A DNA stretch of 64,000 bases from Rickettsiales bacterium UBA4311 (GTDB lineage Bacteria > Pseudomonadota > Alphaproteobacteria > Rickettsiales > Deianiraeaceae). The notes under the pieces were generated by a model. It had not been told where the DNA came from. It searched no databases and saw nothing but the letters and a program-made list of their open reading frames with translations. Location of the stretch: assembly GCA_002394665.1 (NCBI GenBank), contig DGUL01000001.1, forward strand, positions 128,415 through 192,414. Reading direction: 5' to 3'. The position numbers were made by a program, and so were the translations under genes. Shown one piece after another: positions 27,159 through 35,896 of the stretch; the stretch's first letter is position 1; each line of letters starts with the position of its first letter.

Positions 27159-27863
27159 ATGCGAGTGGCAATTTTCTTTTATGCACTATGGTGCGGTGGG
27201 CTTGCTACAACAATATTTAATCGCATACCAAACGAAATTCCTATTGGCCCAACACACAAACCAAGGTGCAACAACTGCGGACACAATATTAGTTTTAAAT
27301 ACTTCTTTCCAATTCTTGGCTATTTTTTAAGCAATGGAAAATGCATTAAATGCGGAATGAAAATTCCAAGGATTTACTTACTTATAGAGTTGTCAATTAC
27401 TCTTTACATTGTTTTGCTTTCTCTTACTTTTGACATTTTTGAAGAAGAATTTATTGCAACATCGCTCTACGGAGCTTTTGTTATAACTATGATGTTTATA
27501 ATCATAAAACACAAAAAATTTAAAGCTCGCCTTGTCTGGATGCTTGCATCTTTCACAACCGCATATCTTGGTTATAGCCATAACTTACCAAAAGCAATTG
27601 ACTTATTCACCAGCGGAGTCCTGGCTTACGGCTCACTTTTTTTAATAAAAAAAATTATAAAACTTGAACCAGAAGAATTTAAAACCTGTATCATCTCACT
27701 TATTCCTTTTGGAATTTTAAAAAACTTTATAGTCGCATTTGTTGCCATTGCATTATTTTTGATAAATAAAACACGTTTTAAAAAATACACAAACAAACTT
27801 AAAAATGATAAATTTGTTTTCGTTATCCTCGTCCTATCGCTCATTGCAACATTTATTAGATAA
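27159..27863 (+). CDS. prepilin-peptidase-like membrane protein lacking catalytic aspartates
   Basis: About 234 residues from the ATG at 27159; an in-frame ATG at 27132 overlaps cdsA. The N-terminal part matches PilD/TadV-type prepilin peptidases. A first helix ending in TTIFNRIPNEIPIGP precedes the four-cysteine cytoplasmic domain, CNNCGHNISFKYFFPILGY (family: CPxCxHxISWxxxIPLxSY) and CIKCGMKIPRIYLLIELS. About six further helices follow. The family's two catalytic aspartates should fall in a (D)LxxxxLPD loop and a GxGDxK motif. Here the matching places read IIIKHKKFKARL and EPEEFKTC, with no Asp in either. The protein is probably not an active A24 peptidase. No pilin or pil gene is seen nearby. 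Confidence 0.65.
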   Translation: MRVAIFFYALWCGGLATTIFNRIPNEIPIGPTHKPRCNNCGHNISFKYFFPILGYFLSNGKCIKCGMKIPRIYLLIELSITLYIVLLSLTFDIFEEEFIATSLYGAFVITMMFIIIKHKKFKARLVWMLASFTTAYLGYSHNLPKAIDLFTSGVLAYGSLFLIKKIIKLEPEEFKTCIISLIPFGILKNFIVAFVAIALFLINKTRFKKYTNKLKNDKFVFVILVLSLIATFIR

Positions 27864-28389
27864 GCAAATACCCATCTGCCAAAACAAAAATAAAAAACAG
27901 AAAATTTAAGATAACAACCAAACAGAAAATAGTCAAACTATAATACTTTTCGCAATACAGATAAAAAAACCATTACACGGCCAAGCAATACTTATAACAT
28001 AAATAAAATAATTATCAGCCCAATAAACAAGCAAAAAAAACGAAGAAAAGAAAATACACAAAATCCCTCAACGAAATCAAGCACAACACCAGCCTTCTAT
28101 CAAGACAATTTAATAAATCAATAACACAAAAAACAACATCAATGTAAGAAGAAACAAAACAAAAAAAATAGCCACTCAAAAAAGCAAACAAAATAAAGAA
28201 AAAAAACAAAGCTCCTTCAAAAACCCGATAAGATGCAGAAAATGATATTTTTTTAAATAAAACAATCTTTAAACAGAAAAAAAACCCCCTCAACAAGTTT
28301 TTGCAAAAACTGACAAACTTACCTTTTAGACAAATTCATTTTTTAACTATTATCTTTTAATCCTCTGTAATTCTCTGTTTTTTAATTCC
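27864..28389. other. A-rich intergenic region, no supported gene
   Basis: This 526-base stretch between the convergent prepilin-peptidase-like gene and tyrS is very A-rich on the plus strand. The only open frame of note is minus-strand 28015-28296 (93 codons), Phe-rich with several hydrophobic stretches. Such Phe/Leu runs arise easily from poly-A on the other strand, and I see no family match or ribosome-binding site. It may be a decayed gene or simply a terminator/spacer region. No tRNA or repeat is visible. Confidence 0.5.
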
Positions 28390-29610
28390 TTATTTCTTAA
28401 TTTTCACCAAAAACTTCCGCTTTTTTCCAACACTCAAAACACCATCGTTGGAAAAATTAAAATCCTTCGTCAAAACCTCGTCATCAAATTTTACTCCATT
28501 TCCTTCAAGCAGTCTTCTTGCTTCTCCATTTGATTTACAAACCGAACCATTTACAAGCACCTCAATAATATTTTGCCCGTCCGCAACTTCAAGTTTGTCG
28601 GCAATCTCCCTTTTTGAAGCCTTTAAAGCCTCTTCTTCTCCTCTGCAAATTTTTGTCGCCTCAAACGCTAATACTTCTTTTACTTTATTCAACTCCTCAC
28701 CTTTTAGATTTTCAAACTTCTTTATTTCTTCAATTGACAAATCCGTGAAAATCTTCAAAAACTTCACAACATCAGCATCCGAGCAATCACGGAAATATTG
28801 AAAATAGTCATAACTTGATAATCTATCGGCACGCAACCAAACCGCTCCGCCAGCTGTTTTCCCCATCTTTGTTCCATCGCTTTTTGTTAATAAATTCAAA
28901 GTAATCCCAAAAACATTTACCTCATCCTCGTTTGCAACCTTTCTATTATCAACGGCCTTTCTTCTTATCAACTCGCAACCTTGAATTATATTTCCCCACT
29001 GATCACTCCCACCAACTTGAATATTGCAACCAAAATTGTTATTCAAATAGTAAAAATCATATCCTTGAATAAGCATATAATTAAACTCAAAAAAGGTATA
29101 TGGCAAATTATTATCCAAGCGACGGCGAACAATTTCCATATTTACCATTTTATTTATAGTAAAACAAGTTCCAATTTCTCGCAAAAACCAAATATAATTT
29201 ATATTCAAAAGCCAATCCGCGTTATCTATTAACATTAAATTATCAACAAATTCTCCCTCTTTTTGAGCCGTTAAATCCCTGTTAAAAATCTGCGACAAAC
29301 ATTGTTTTATTCCCAGCTTATTCGTTGAGATTTGTTCGTCGCTCAACATTTTTCTCATTTCGTTTTTATCACTTGGATCGCCTATCTTTGTAGTTCCGCC
29401 ACCAAGCACAATAATAACGCGATGCCCACGAGCCAAAACCCTCCTCATAAACATCAATGGCATCAAATGCCCGGCGTGCAAACTGTCAGCTGTTAAATCC
29501 ATTCCAACATAAAACGTTTGTTTCTTTCTCTCCATTAAATCACTTAAAGCTTCAAAATTTGTGCAATCTTTTATAAAACCAAGTTCTTTAAGCTCTTCAA
29601 GCAATGTCAT
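28390..29610 (-). CDS. tyrS: tyrosyl-tRNA synthetase
   Basis: About 406 residues from the Met at 29610 (MTLLEELKELGFIK). It is a class I synthetase of the TyrRS type. It has YVGMDLTADSLHAGHLMPLMFMRR (the HIGH-like motif is HAGH), GGGTTKIGDPSDKNEMR, YDFYYLNNNFGCNIQVGGSDQWGNI and the KMSKS-like loop LTKSDGTKMGKTAGGAVWL. The C-terminal S4-like RNA-binding domain is recognisable as VLVNGSVCKSNGEARRLLEGNGVKFDDE. It charges tRNA-Tyr. It is transcribed convergently to the cdsA operon and lies downstream of the M23 peptidase gene, 74 bases away. No missing motifs. Confidence 0.95.
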   Translation of the reverse strand: MTLLEELKELGFIKDCTNFEALSDLMERKKQTFYVGMDLTADSLHAGHLMPLMFMRRVLARGHRVIIVLGGGTTKIGDPSDKNEMRKMLSDEQISTNKLGIKQCLSQIFNRDLTAQKEGEFVDNLMLIDNADWLLNINYIWFLREIGTCFTINKMVNMEIVRRRLDNNLPYTFFEFNYMLIQGYDFYYLNNNFGCNIQVGGSDQWGNIIQGCELIRRKAVDNRKVANEDEVNVFGITLNLLTKSDGTKMGKTAGGAVWLRADRLSSYDYFQYFRDCSDADVVKFLKIFTDLSIEEIKKFENLKGEELNKVKEVLAFEATKICRGEEEALKASKREIADKLEVADGQNIIEVLVNGSVCKSNGEARRLLEGNGVKFDDEVLTKDFNFSNDGVLSVGKKRKFLVKIKK

Positions 29611-29684
29611 AAAAAACACAATGTTGAAAAAAAAACGAAATAATAATCAAATTGAATTCATTCAGTCAAAACCAACTCTTTGCA

Positions 29685-31094
29685 CTAATTCTTTTTTAAA
29701 GATTTTCCACTTATTAATGCGTCTATTTCTCTAACCCTCGCTATAAATTCCTCCTTATATTCCTTTGGTAATGATTTTGAAGAAGTCATTTTTACACTAC
29801 TTGGATTTATATGTTTGCCATATCTCATAACCTCATAATGTAAATGCGGACCAGTTGCCAACCCTGTCATACCGACATAACCAATTACCTGCCTCTGCGA
29901 AACTCTCTGTCCGACTTTTACCTTTCCAATACGGCTCATATGTGCGTACCTTGTTGAATACTCACGATTATGCCTTATAGTCACATACTTTCCATAGGCC
30001 TTATGGTTTAAAACAACCTCCGCAACAACGCCGTCGCCTGATGCATAAATCGGTGTTCCCTGCGGAACGGCCATATCCACGCCTGTATGTGCTTTTGTGT
30101 ATCCCAAAATTGGATGCTTTCTCTTTGGATTAAATTTACTCGTAATCCTTGCTCCGTCAACAGGAGTTTTTAACAATGTTCTTTTAATACTCCTGCCATT
30201 TCTATCGTAATATTCCCCACGAAAACTAAAAATCTCAAACTTCTTGCCCCTCAAAATAAGGTTTGAATAAATAGCCTTCTCCTTAATTACATCGCCGTCG
30301 CCATCAACAACTTTATCCAGAACAAAAGAAAACTTATCTCCCTTTTGAATATCACGTTGAAAATCAATTAAAAACGCATATTCGTTCAAAATATTCAGCA
30401 ATGTCCCAGTTTTTATATCACCAGACAACGCATCCTGAAATAAACTATTTGAAATCGTCCCATTTATTACGTGAGACTGAATGGTTGTTTTCGGTCTTTC
30501 TATATGCAGACGATAATTATCATCAACACGACTTATATTGTATTTCGAACCATTTGGGAATTTAAAATACATTTCCTTTATTACTCTATTTTCTCGTATA
30601 TCGTAAACATCCGGTCCGATATGCTTATTTACTTTTCTTTTATAAGGAACCTTTTTAAAGCTATAACTGACAAAAATCTCCTGCCCATCCTTAACATTCC
30701 TGAAATCAATTTTACCGACCAATGTACCTATAATCTCATTTGCATTTTTAGAATCAAAACCATTTCGCAACAAAGAAGAATAAAGATTTTCTCCAAAACG
30801 CAAAGTTATTTTTATACTTGCTTCACCAAACAAACCACTCTCTTTTGAAGCCCCAGCTATCTTATCAAGCTGAACGGCACGAGTATTCTTTGAAAGAAAG
30901 TCATCCCCACTATATGTGGCAATAAAGGCATCAAAAAAAAAAACCTTAAAACAAAAATAACAAAACAAAACGCCAAATACAACGCCAAGTAAAAAAAATA
31001 AAAAATACTTCACAACAAAGGCGTCCAGCTTTACAAAATAAGAACGAAGAAAAGCAAAAAACTTAACAATTTTATCTAAACAACTCTCCCTCAT
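29685..31094 (-). CDS. M23-family murein metalloendopeptidase
   Basis: 469 residues. An N-terminal membrane anchor lies near 27-50 (YFLFFLLGVVFGVLFCYF). A long linker holds a LysM/OapA-like region, SYSFKKVPYKRKVNK and further beta segments. From about residue 325 an LytM/M23 domain follows: HPILGYTKAHTGVDMAVPQGTPIYASGDG carries the Zn-binding H-x3-D pair, and GYVGMTGLATGPHLHYEV carries the H-x-H. HMSRIGKVKVGQRVSQRQ is typical as well. The layout is close to MepM/NlpD-like D,D-endopeptidases that cut peptidoglycan cross-links to allow wall growth. It lies 16 bases downstream of rplQ and may be read from the ribosomal operon. Confidence 0.9.
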   Translation of the reverse strand: MRESCLDKIVKFFAFLRSYFVKLDAFVVKYFLFFLLGVVFGVLFCYFCFKVFFFDAFIATYSGDDFLSKNTRAVQLDKIAGASKESGLFGEASIKITLRFGENLYSSLLRNGFDSKNANEIIGTLVGKIDFRNVKDGQEIFVSYSFKKVPYKRKVNKHIGPDVYDIRENRVIKEMYFKFPNGSKYNISRVDDNYRLHIERPKTTIQSHVINGTISNSLFQDALSGDIKTGTLLNILNEYAFLIDFQRDIQKGDKFSFVLDKVVDGDGDVIKEKAIYSNLILRGKKFEIFSFRGEYYDRNGRSIKRTLLKTPVDGARITSKFNPKRKHPILGYTKAHTGVDMAVPQGTPIYASGDGVVAEVVLNHKAYGKYVTIRHNREYSTRYAHMSRIGKVKVGQRVSQRQVIGYVGMTGLATGPHLHYEVMRYGKHINPSSVKMTSSKSLPKEYKEEFIARVREIDALISGKSLKKN

Positions 31095-31110
31095 TTAAAA
31101 AAAATGAAGA

Positions 31111-31458
31111 TTAAAATACAAACTCAACAGTTGCGATTTCACCAGAATCTCCGTACCTCTGCCAATTTTTCGTTATTCTCGTATAACCACCTTTTCTATC
31201 AGACATCTTGCTGGCAATTTCATAAATATTACTCACACTCTCCTTATTTAAGCGAGCAATAAAATAACGGGTATTGGATAGGTTCTTTTCCTTCGCTCTC
31301 GTAATCATCTTTTCCAACAAAGGAACAAAAACTTTCGCTTTCGCCAATGTAGTTTGAACCTTACCGCATTTCAACATTGAAATCATTAAATTTCTAATAA
31401 CCGCACTCCTTTGAGAAGAAGGCATATTCAAAGTCTTTTTACCAACCCCGTGTCTCAT
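31111..31458 (-). CDS. rplQ: 50S ribosomal protein L17
   Basis: 115 residues, near the usual 120. The start MRHGVGKKTLNMPSSQRSAV is the L17 signature (family MRHxxxxxKLxRxxxHRxAM). It then continues MISMLKCGKVQTTLAKAKV and ends in the family's RxGDxAxxxxVEL-like RYGDSGEIATVEFVF. It is the last gene of the long ribosomal operon, 67 bases after rpoA, as in most bacteria. Confidence 0.95.
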   Translation of the reverse strand: MRHGVGKKTLNMPSSQRSAVIRNLMISMLKCGKVQTTLAKAKVFVPLLEKMITRAKEKNLSNTRYFIARLNKESVSNIYEIASKMSDRKGGYTRITKNWQRYGDSGEIATVEFVF

Positions 31459-31525
31459 AAAAATAAGAAAATAAAACTACAAAATAATCAAAATAGCAAA
31501 ACAAAAAGCTCAAACTACTATTCAA

Positions 31526-32569
31526 CTAATTCCCCAAATACTTGTCAGCCTCTAACAAAAGCTCACTCATATTCTTAGGTGGCCACTCAATATTCATACC
31601 AAAACTTAGGCCATTCTTTGATAGCAAAGCTTTAATCTCGTTCAAAGATTTACGCCCAAAATTCGGTGTCTTTAACATGTCTACTTCACTTTTTGTAACT
31701 AAATCACCGAGATATCTAATGCCGTCGTTCTGCAAACAATTTAGCGATCTTACGGAAAGCTCTAAGTCTTCAACCCTTCTTAAAAGATTATAATTATACT
31801 GCTCAACTTCGCTGTCATTTGCTACATTTTTGCGATTGCTCACAATATTAAGATTTAAATCATCTATTGAACTGATAAAATTTCTTAAAATAGAAACCGC
31901 AGTTTTAAAGGCTTCCTCTGCGGTTATTGAACCATTTGTCTTTATATCTAAAATCAACTTATCACAAGAAGAACTACCTCCTTCGTAATTTGCATTCTCA
32001 ACAGAGAAACTAACATTCAAAACCGGACTAAAATGCTTATCAAGGTAAATTGTTCCGAGCTCTTGCTGGAAATTCTTATCATCATAGTCTATAAAGGTGT
32101 CGCCAACGCCGGCAACAACTTTAATCTTCATATCAACGGAGACTGAATCAACTATCTCGAATAAAAACAAATCACCATTAACCACAGACAATCCAGCTGG
32201 CAAGGCAATATCAGAAGCATAAACTTTTTTCGGCCCCTGCAAAGATAAACTACATTCCGACACTTCATTGGATGACTTAAATACAACTCTTTTTAAATTA
32301 TAAACAATCTCAGGAACGCCCTGTTTGACACCCTCTATATTACTATACTCGTGAGAAACGCCGTTGATACTGACACTTTCAACAGCCAAACCACCGACAG
32401 AAGACAATAAAACCCTTCTCATTACATTCCCAATGGTCGTCCCAAAACCCTTTTGCAACGGAAAAACAACAACTTTACTCCTTGAGCCGTCCTTACAAGA
32501 CGAATCAATCTTATAATCAATCTTTTTAGGAAAAAGAAGATTATCGCTATACACAACCTCACTCAACAT
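31526..32569 (-). CDS. rpoA: RNA polymerase subunit alpha
   Basis: 347 residues with both domains. The N-terminal dimer domain has VVFPLQKGFGTTIGNVMRRVLLSSVGG (family: PLERGxGxTLGNALRRxLLSS) and VEFVS-like VESVSINGVSHEYSNIEGVKQGV. The C-terminal DNA/activator-binding domain has LELSVRSLNCLQNDGIRYLGDLV, NFGRKSLNEIKALLSKNGLSFGM. It nucleates RNA polymerase assembly and contacts UP elements and regulators. It follows rpsK by 15 bases in the conserved order rpsM-rpsK-rpoA-rplQ; rpsD, often between rpsK and rpoA, is absent here, as is normal in alphaproteobacteria. Confidence 0.97.
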   Translation of the reverse strand: MLSEVVYSDNLLFPKKIDYKIDSSCKDGSRSKVVVFPLQKGFGTTIGNVMRRVLLSSVGGLAVESVSINGVSHEYSNIEGVKQGVPEIVYNLKRVVFKSSNEVSECSLSLQGPKKVYASDIALPAGLSVVNGDLFLFEIVDSVSVDMKIKVVAGVGDTFIDYDDKNFQQELGTIYLDKHFSPVLNVSFSVENANYEGGSSSCDKLILDIKTNGSITAEEAFKTAVSILRNFISSIDDLNLNIVSNRKNVANDSEVEQYNYNLLRRVEDLELSVRSLNCLQNDGIRYLGDLVTKSEVDMLKTPNFGRKSLNEIKALLSKNGLSFGMNIEWPPKNMSELLLEADKYLGN

Positions 32570-32584
32570 AAATTAAACAATAAA

Positions 32585-32968
32585 CTAAACTCTTCTCCTT
32601 TTAGGTGGTCTGCAACCATTGTGAACTATAGGTGTAATATCCATCACGGCACTCACTATGAGCCCAGAAGTCTGCAAACTCCTTACAGCAGACTCCCTTC
32701 CGGCACCTAAACCACACAAAATCACAGAAACAGCTTTCATACCATACTCTTCTATAACACGCTTGCTTATATCCTCCACAACAACCTGTGCGGCATATGG
32801 CGTACTCTTCTGTGCCCCCTTAAACTTCATTTTGCCAGATGAAGACCAAGCCAAAACATTGCCACTCTCATCAGAGACAGAAACAATCGTATTATTAAAG
32901 CCTGCATTAATATTAACCACTCCAACACTGCAAGACTTCTTTTTTTTAACATCCTTAACAGCAACCAT
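32585..32968 (-). CDS. rpsK: 30S ribosomal protein S11
   Basis: 127 residues. Family features: GVVNINAGFNNTIVSVSDESGNVLAWSSSGK, then KFKGAQKSTPYAAQVV and, at the C-terminus, ITPIVHNGCRPPKRRRV (family: DVTPIPHNGCRPPKRRRV). S11 forms part of the 30S platform near the Shine-Dalgarno cleft. It lies two bases after rpsM, so translation of the two genes is probably coupled. Confidence 0.97.
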   Translation of the reverse strand: MVAVKDVKKKKSCSVGVVNINAGFNNTIVSVSDESGNVLAWSSSGKMKFKGAQKSTPYAAQVVVEDISKRVIEEYGMKAVSVILCGLGAGRESAVRSLQTSGLIVSAVMDITPIVHNGCRPPKRRRV

Positions 32969-32970
32969 AA

Positions 32971-33348
32971 CTACTTAGCAACAACCTTTTTATTCGCAAC
33001 AGCCATGCCACGACCTTTTCTCGTTCTAGCATTTGTCTTTGTTCTCTGCCCGTGAACTGGCAACCTTTGAAAATGTCTAATACCCTGATAACACTTAATG
33101 GCTATCTTTAGCTTAATATTTTGCGAAACCTCACCTCTCAAATCACCCTCGATCACAAAATTCTTACTTATATAATCACGTATTTTATCAACCTCGACAT
33201 CGCTTAGATCCGACACTTTCTTGTTTATGTCGATGCCAAGCTCAAAACATATCTTTCTGCCAAGACTGACTCCAATGCCATACAAATAAGATAAGCCTAT
33301 ATAAACCTTTTTCCTATCCGGCAATGTCACACCCGAAATTCTAACCAT
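32971..33348 (-). CDS. rpsM: 30S ribosomal protein S13
   Basis: 125 residues. MVRISGVTLPDRKKVYIGLSYLYGIG (family: RIAGVxLPxxKRVxxALTYIYGIG) and the C-terminal GIRHFQRLPVHGQRTKTNARTRKG are diagnostic. S13 contacts 23S rRNA and L5 across the subunit bridge. Only six bases separate its start from the stop of rplO. The secY, adk and rpmJ genes that usually lie here are gone from this spot. Confidence 0.97.
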   Translation of the reverse strand: MVRISGVTLPDRKKVYIGLSYLYGIGVSLGRKICFELGIDINKKVSDLSDVEVDKIRDYISKNFVIEGDLRGEVSQNIKLKIAIKCYQGIRHFQRLPVHGQRTKTNARTRKGRGMAVANKKVVAK

Positions 33349-33354
33349 AAAAAT

Positions 33355-33771
33355 CTAACAAATAACAAGCTCTACACCACTTTTATCAAAAATATCTTTT
33401 ACGCCTCCAGAAACAGACTTGGCAAAAACTTTTTTCAAAACACTTATATCAGCACCACTCGAAGCCACGATCTTAACATCGCGAATAAAATTCTTGCTCT
33501 GCAAATCATTAAAAACACCTCCATTATTCTTAGCCAGCTTAACAACTTCCATCAGAGTAAAACACCTTATCCCTTCCTTACGAGAAACGAAACCCCTTCT
33601 TGGTAATCTCCTATATATAGGTGTCTGCCCACCTTCAAAACCCCTTACACTGGAACCAGAACGGCTCTTCATACCCTTGTGACCTCTTCCAGAAGTCCCG
33701 CCACGAGCACCACCTCTTCCAAACCTATGATTACCCTTAACCGATTTTACAAAATCAAAACCACCAATCAT
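33355..33771 (-). CDS. rplO: 50S ribosomal protein L15
   Basis: 138 residues, a little short of the usual 145-155. The glycine-rich start [28 protein letters not shown] matches L15 (family: KRxGRGxGSGxGKTxGRGHKGQKSR), followed by [18 protein letters not shown]15 is a late-assembling 50S protein. The gene follows rpsE directly with five bases between them, so the usual rpmD (L30) is missing. Confidence 0.95.
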   Translation of the reverse strand: MIGGFDFVKSVKGNHRFGRGGARGGTSGRGHKGMKSRSGSSVRGFEGGQTPIYRRLPRRGFVSRKEGIRCFTLMEVVKLAKNNGGVFNDLQSKNFIRDVKIVASSGADISVLKKVFAKSVSGGVKDIFDKSGVELVIC

Positions 33772-33776
33772 AAAAC

Positions 33777-34328
33777 CTACTCAAAATCATCGACAGCAGA
33801 ATCTTCTTCCAGAGAATCAATATCCTCTTCACTTCGTCCAAGTATCTTATAATACTTCTTGCTTTTCAATTGCAACAAAGCACCTATCGTAGACACTGCT
33901 AAATTACAAGGATTCGAAGATCCTATACATTTTGCAACAACATCTTTAATACCAATGCATTCAAAAATAACACGCATAACACCGCCTGCTATAATCCCTC
34001 TACCGACCGAAGCAGGACGTAAAACCACTTTTGTCGAACCATACTTCGCTTCAACGAGATGCGGAATAGTACCTTCCTTAGTCAACACAACCTTATAAAG
34101 ATTTCTCTTGGCCCTATTTATAGCTTTTTTTCTTGCCTCAGTTACTTCAAGAGCCTTGCCAAGGCCAACACCGAAATAACCATTCTTGCTACCTATGACA
34201 ACCAAAACTGAAAAAGAAAAAATACGTCCACCCTTTACGACCTTAACAACACGTCTGACGGACAGAACTCTTTCCTCAAATTCTACATTATAAAACTTCT
34301 TATTTCTAATCTTATAACTACCCAACAT
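33777..34328 (-). CDS. rpsE: 30S ribosomal protein S5
   Basis: About 183 residues from the Met at 34328 ([14 protein letters not shown]), which leaves one base after the rplR stop; an upstream start at 34361 would overlap rplR. It contains [30 protein letters not shown] (family: ERVVxINRVxKVVKGGRRFxFSALVVVG), [17 protein letters not shown] and a [22 protein letters not shown] segment. S5 sits at the mRNA entry site and affects decoding accuracy. It carries an acidic C-terminal tail ([17 protein letters not shown]). Confidence 0.95.
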   Translation of the reverse strand: MLGSYKIRNKKFYNVEFEERVLSVRRVVKVVKGGRIFSFSVLVVIGSKNGYFGVGLGKALEVTEARKKAINRAKRNLYKVVLTKEGTIPHLVEAKYGSTKVVLRPASVGRGIIAGGVMRVIFECIGIKDVVAKCIGSSNPCNLAVSTIGALLQLKSKKYYKILGRSEEDIDSLEEDSAVDDFE

Positions 34329-34329
34329 A

Positions 34330-34674
34330 CTAATCAACGTTACTATAAAAACCCTTTGCAAGAGAACCGACTACGGCACAAAACTTATAATTCGCACGAT
34401 TAAAAACAACATCCTTAATGCCATGCTCCTTGCATTTCAACGCTAAACTTTTTCCAACTATCTCAGCACTCTTTACATTTCTCTTATTGACTTTCTTATC
34501 ACCACTCACACTCGAAACAGAAAAAAGAACACGTCTATCACGCAAATCGACAACTTGCCCATACACATTCCTGCCACTCAAATATGCCAAAAGTTCAAAA
34601 CAAGCATCAGAAGAAAACTTATTCCTAATTTTAGCAATAGCACCCTTCCTTTTTTTACAAACAAAATTAGACAT
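34330..34674 (-). CDS. rplR: 50S ribosomal protein L18
   Basis: 114 residues. Basic N-terminus, SGRNVYGQVVDLRDRRVLFSVSSV (family: SNxHIYAQVIDDxxGxTLxSAS) and AEIVGKSLALKCKEHGIKDVVFNRANYKF (family: GxxxAxRAxxxGIxxVVFDRGGYxYHGR). It binds 5S rRNA with L5 and L25. The C-terminal GRVKALADAAREGGL equivalent is recognisable as GSLAKGFYSNVD but shortened. Packed between rplF (three bases) and rpsE (one base). Confidence 0.92.
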   Translation of the reverse strand: MSNFVCKKRKGAIAKIRNKFSSDACFELLAYLSGRNVYGQVVDLRDRRVLFSVSSVSGDKKVNKRNVKSAEIVGKSLALKCKEHGIKDVVFNRANYKFCAVVGSLAKGFYSNVD

Positions 34675-34677
34675 AAA

Positions 34678-35196
34678 TTATTTTTTCTTACCTTCTTTTC
34701 TCAACACTTTCTCACCATTAACAAATATACCCTTACCCTTATAAGGCTCCGGCTTTCTAAAACTCCTTATTAAACTCGCAAAGCTCGAAACGACACTTCT
34801 ATCATTCCCAGACAAAAATATCTCAACATCATTTTTCACACTAACAACAACCCCTTTAGGAATAGCAAGAAAAATATTATGACTAAAACCAACTGAAATC
34901 CTCAAAAAATCGCCAACAACAGCGGCACTGTACCCAACACCAACCATCTTTATATTAACGCTAAAAGGCTTAACAACGTCGCTAATAGCATTTCTAATTA
35001 AAACAAAATAAGTTGATAAAACATCAACGCTAAACTTTTCGCTTTGAATAATAATTTTTCCATCAGAAACCCTAACATCAAAAGGAACACGAATTTTGAC
35101 AGAATTAACACCAGAAGAAATAACGACAAAACAACCATCGCTTACAACTGAAACATTATTTGGTATTAAAATGTAATCCTTCAATATCCTAGACAT
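34678..35196 (-). CDS. rplF: 50S ribosomal protein L6
   Basis: 172 residues from the Met at 35196 (MSRILKDYILIPNNVSV). The longer open frame starts inside rpsH and was not used. Two similar halves form the L6 fold. The second has SVNIKMVGVGYSAAVVGDFLRISVGFSHN (family: LxxxGVGYRAxxxGxxLxLxLGYSHP) and the end SLIRSFRKPEPYKGKGIFVNGE (family: IRxxRPPEPYKGKGIRYxGE). The gene lies one base after rpsH. L6 supports the factor-binding centre. Confidence 0.95.
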   Translation of the reverse strand: MSRILKDYILIPNNVSVVSDGCFVVISSGVNSVKIRVPFDVRVSDGKIIIQSEKFSVDVLSTYFVLIRNAISDVVKPFSVNIKMVGVGYSAAVVGDFLRISVGFSHNIFLAIPKGVVVSVKNDVEIFLSGNDRSVVSSFASLIRSFRKPEPYKGKGIFVNGEKVLRKEGKKK

Positions 35197-35197
35197 A

Positions 35198-35596
35198 CTA
35201 AAACACTTCACAAAGAACCTCACCGCCGACACCTCTTCTAACGGCATCAACAGCACTTAAAACACCCTTAGAAGTTGAAACAACAAAAAGACTACGCGAA
35301 TTATACTTTAACATTTTAGTAATCTCTCCTTTTTTCATATAAACCCTCCTGCCCGGCAAAGAAAGCAGTTTAAAAGAATTAAAAACTCTCTCGCCATTCA
35401 ACAAACGTAGTAAGACGTCTATACTCTTCTTACTATCGTTATTTGTTGCAAAGTCTTTTATATAACCATTACTCTTCATAACGGATAAAATACCAGCACA
35501 CACAAAACTATAAGGCACATTTATAGAATCGCCATAAAAACAACGCTTATTGCAAAGCGACGACAACATATTACCAACCAAATACTTGCTACACAT
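35198..35596 (-). CDS. rpsH: 30S ribosomal protein S8
   Basis: 132 residues. The C-terminal half has the S8 features RVYMKKGEITKMLKYNSRSLFVVSTSKGVLSAVDAVRRGVGGEVLCEVF (shown by family: RxYxxxxxxPxxxxGLGxxxxSTSxGxMxxxxARxxxxGGExLCxV). The middle has VMKSNGYIKDF. The N-terminal third is divergent (Cys-rich, no clear TDPIADMLTRIRNA). It binds the central domain of 16S rRNA. Confidence 0.88.
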   Translation of the reverse strand: MCSKYLVGNMLSSLCNKRCFYGDSINVPYSFVCAGILSVMKSNGYIKDFATNNDSKKSIDVLLRLLNGERVFNSFKLLSLPGRRVYMKKGEITKMLKYNSRSLFVVSTSKGVLSAVDAVRRGVGGEVLCEVF

Positions 35597-35598
35597 AC

Positions 35599-35895
35599 CT
35601 ATATCTTCTTATAACCAACGACCAACCCAAAAGAAACATATTCACGAAAAGCACCCCTTGACATACCGACACATCCTCTAAAACCACGAGGCCTCCCGGT
35701 AATCTTGCAACGATTACGATACCTTATAAAAGAAGAATCCCTTGTGTTGTCAAGAACTTTGATAATCTTAAAGCTATCATCCACGGACAAATCACCGCCT
35801 TTAAGCATTTTAGAAAGCCTATCACGAAAAACACGCCTCAAAGAAATCTTGTTTAAACGCCTTTCATTTTTCTCAATCATACTCTTTTTTGCCAT
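35599..35895 (-). CDS. rpsN: 30S ribosomal protein S14
   Basis: 98 residues, the long zinc-free type. MAKKSMIEKNERRLNKISL (family: MAKxSxIExNxRRxKL) is followed by a C-terminal NRCKITGRPRGFRGCVGMSRGAFREYVSFGLVVGYKK (family: NRCxxTGRPRGxxRxFGLSRxxxRExAxxGxIPGxxKASW). It ends with YKKI without the usual Ala-Ser-Trp. It lies one base after rplE and two bases before rpsH. Confidence 0.95.
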   Translation of the reverse strand: MAKKSMIEKNERRLNKISLRRVFRDRLSKMLKGGDLSVDDSFKIIKVLDNTRDSSFIRYRNRCKITGRPRGFRGCVGMSRGAFREYVSFGLVVGYKKI

Positions 35896-35896
35896 A

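Noticed and set aside
28015..28296. 93-codon minus-strand frame, Phe-rich and hydrophobic
   Set aside because: It lies in an A-rich gap where poly-A on the plus strand gives Phe and Leu by chance; no motif, neighbour or start site supports it.
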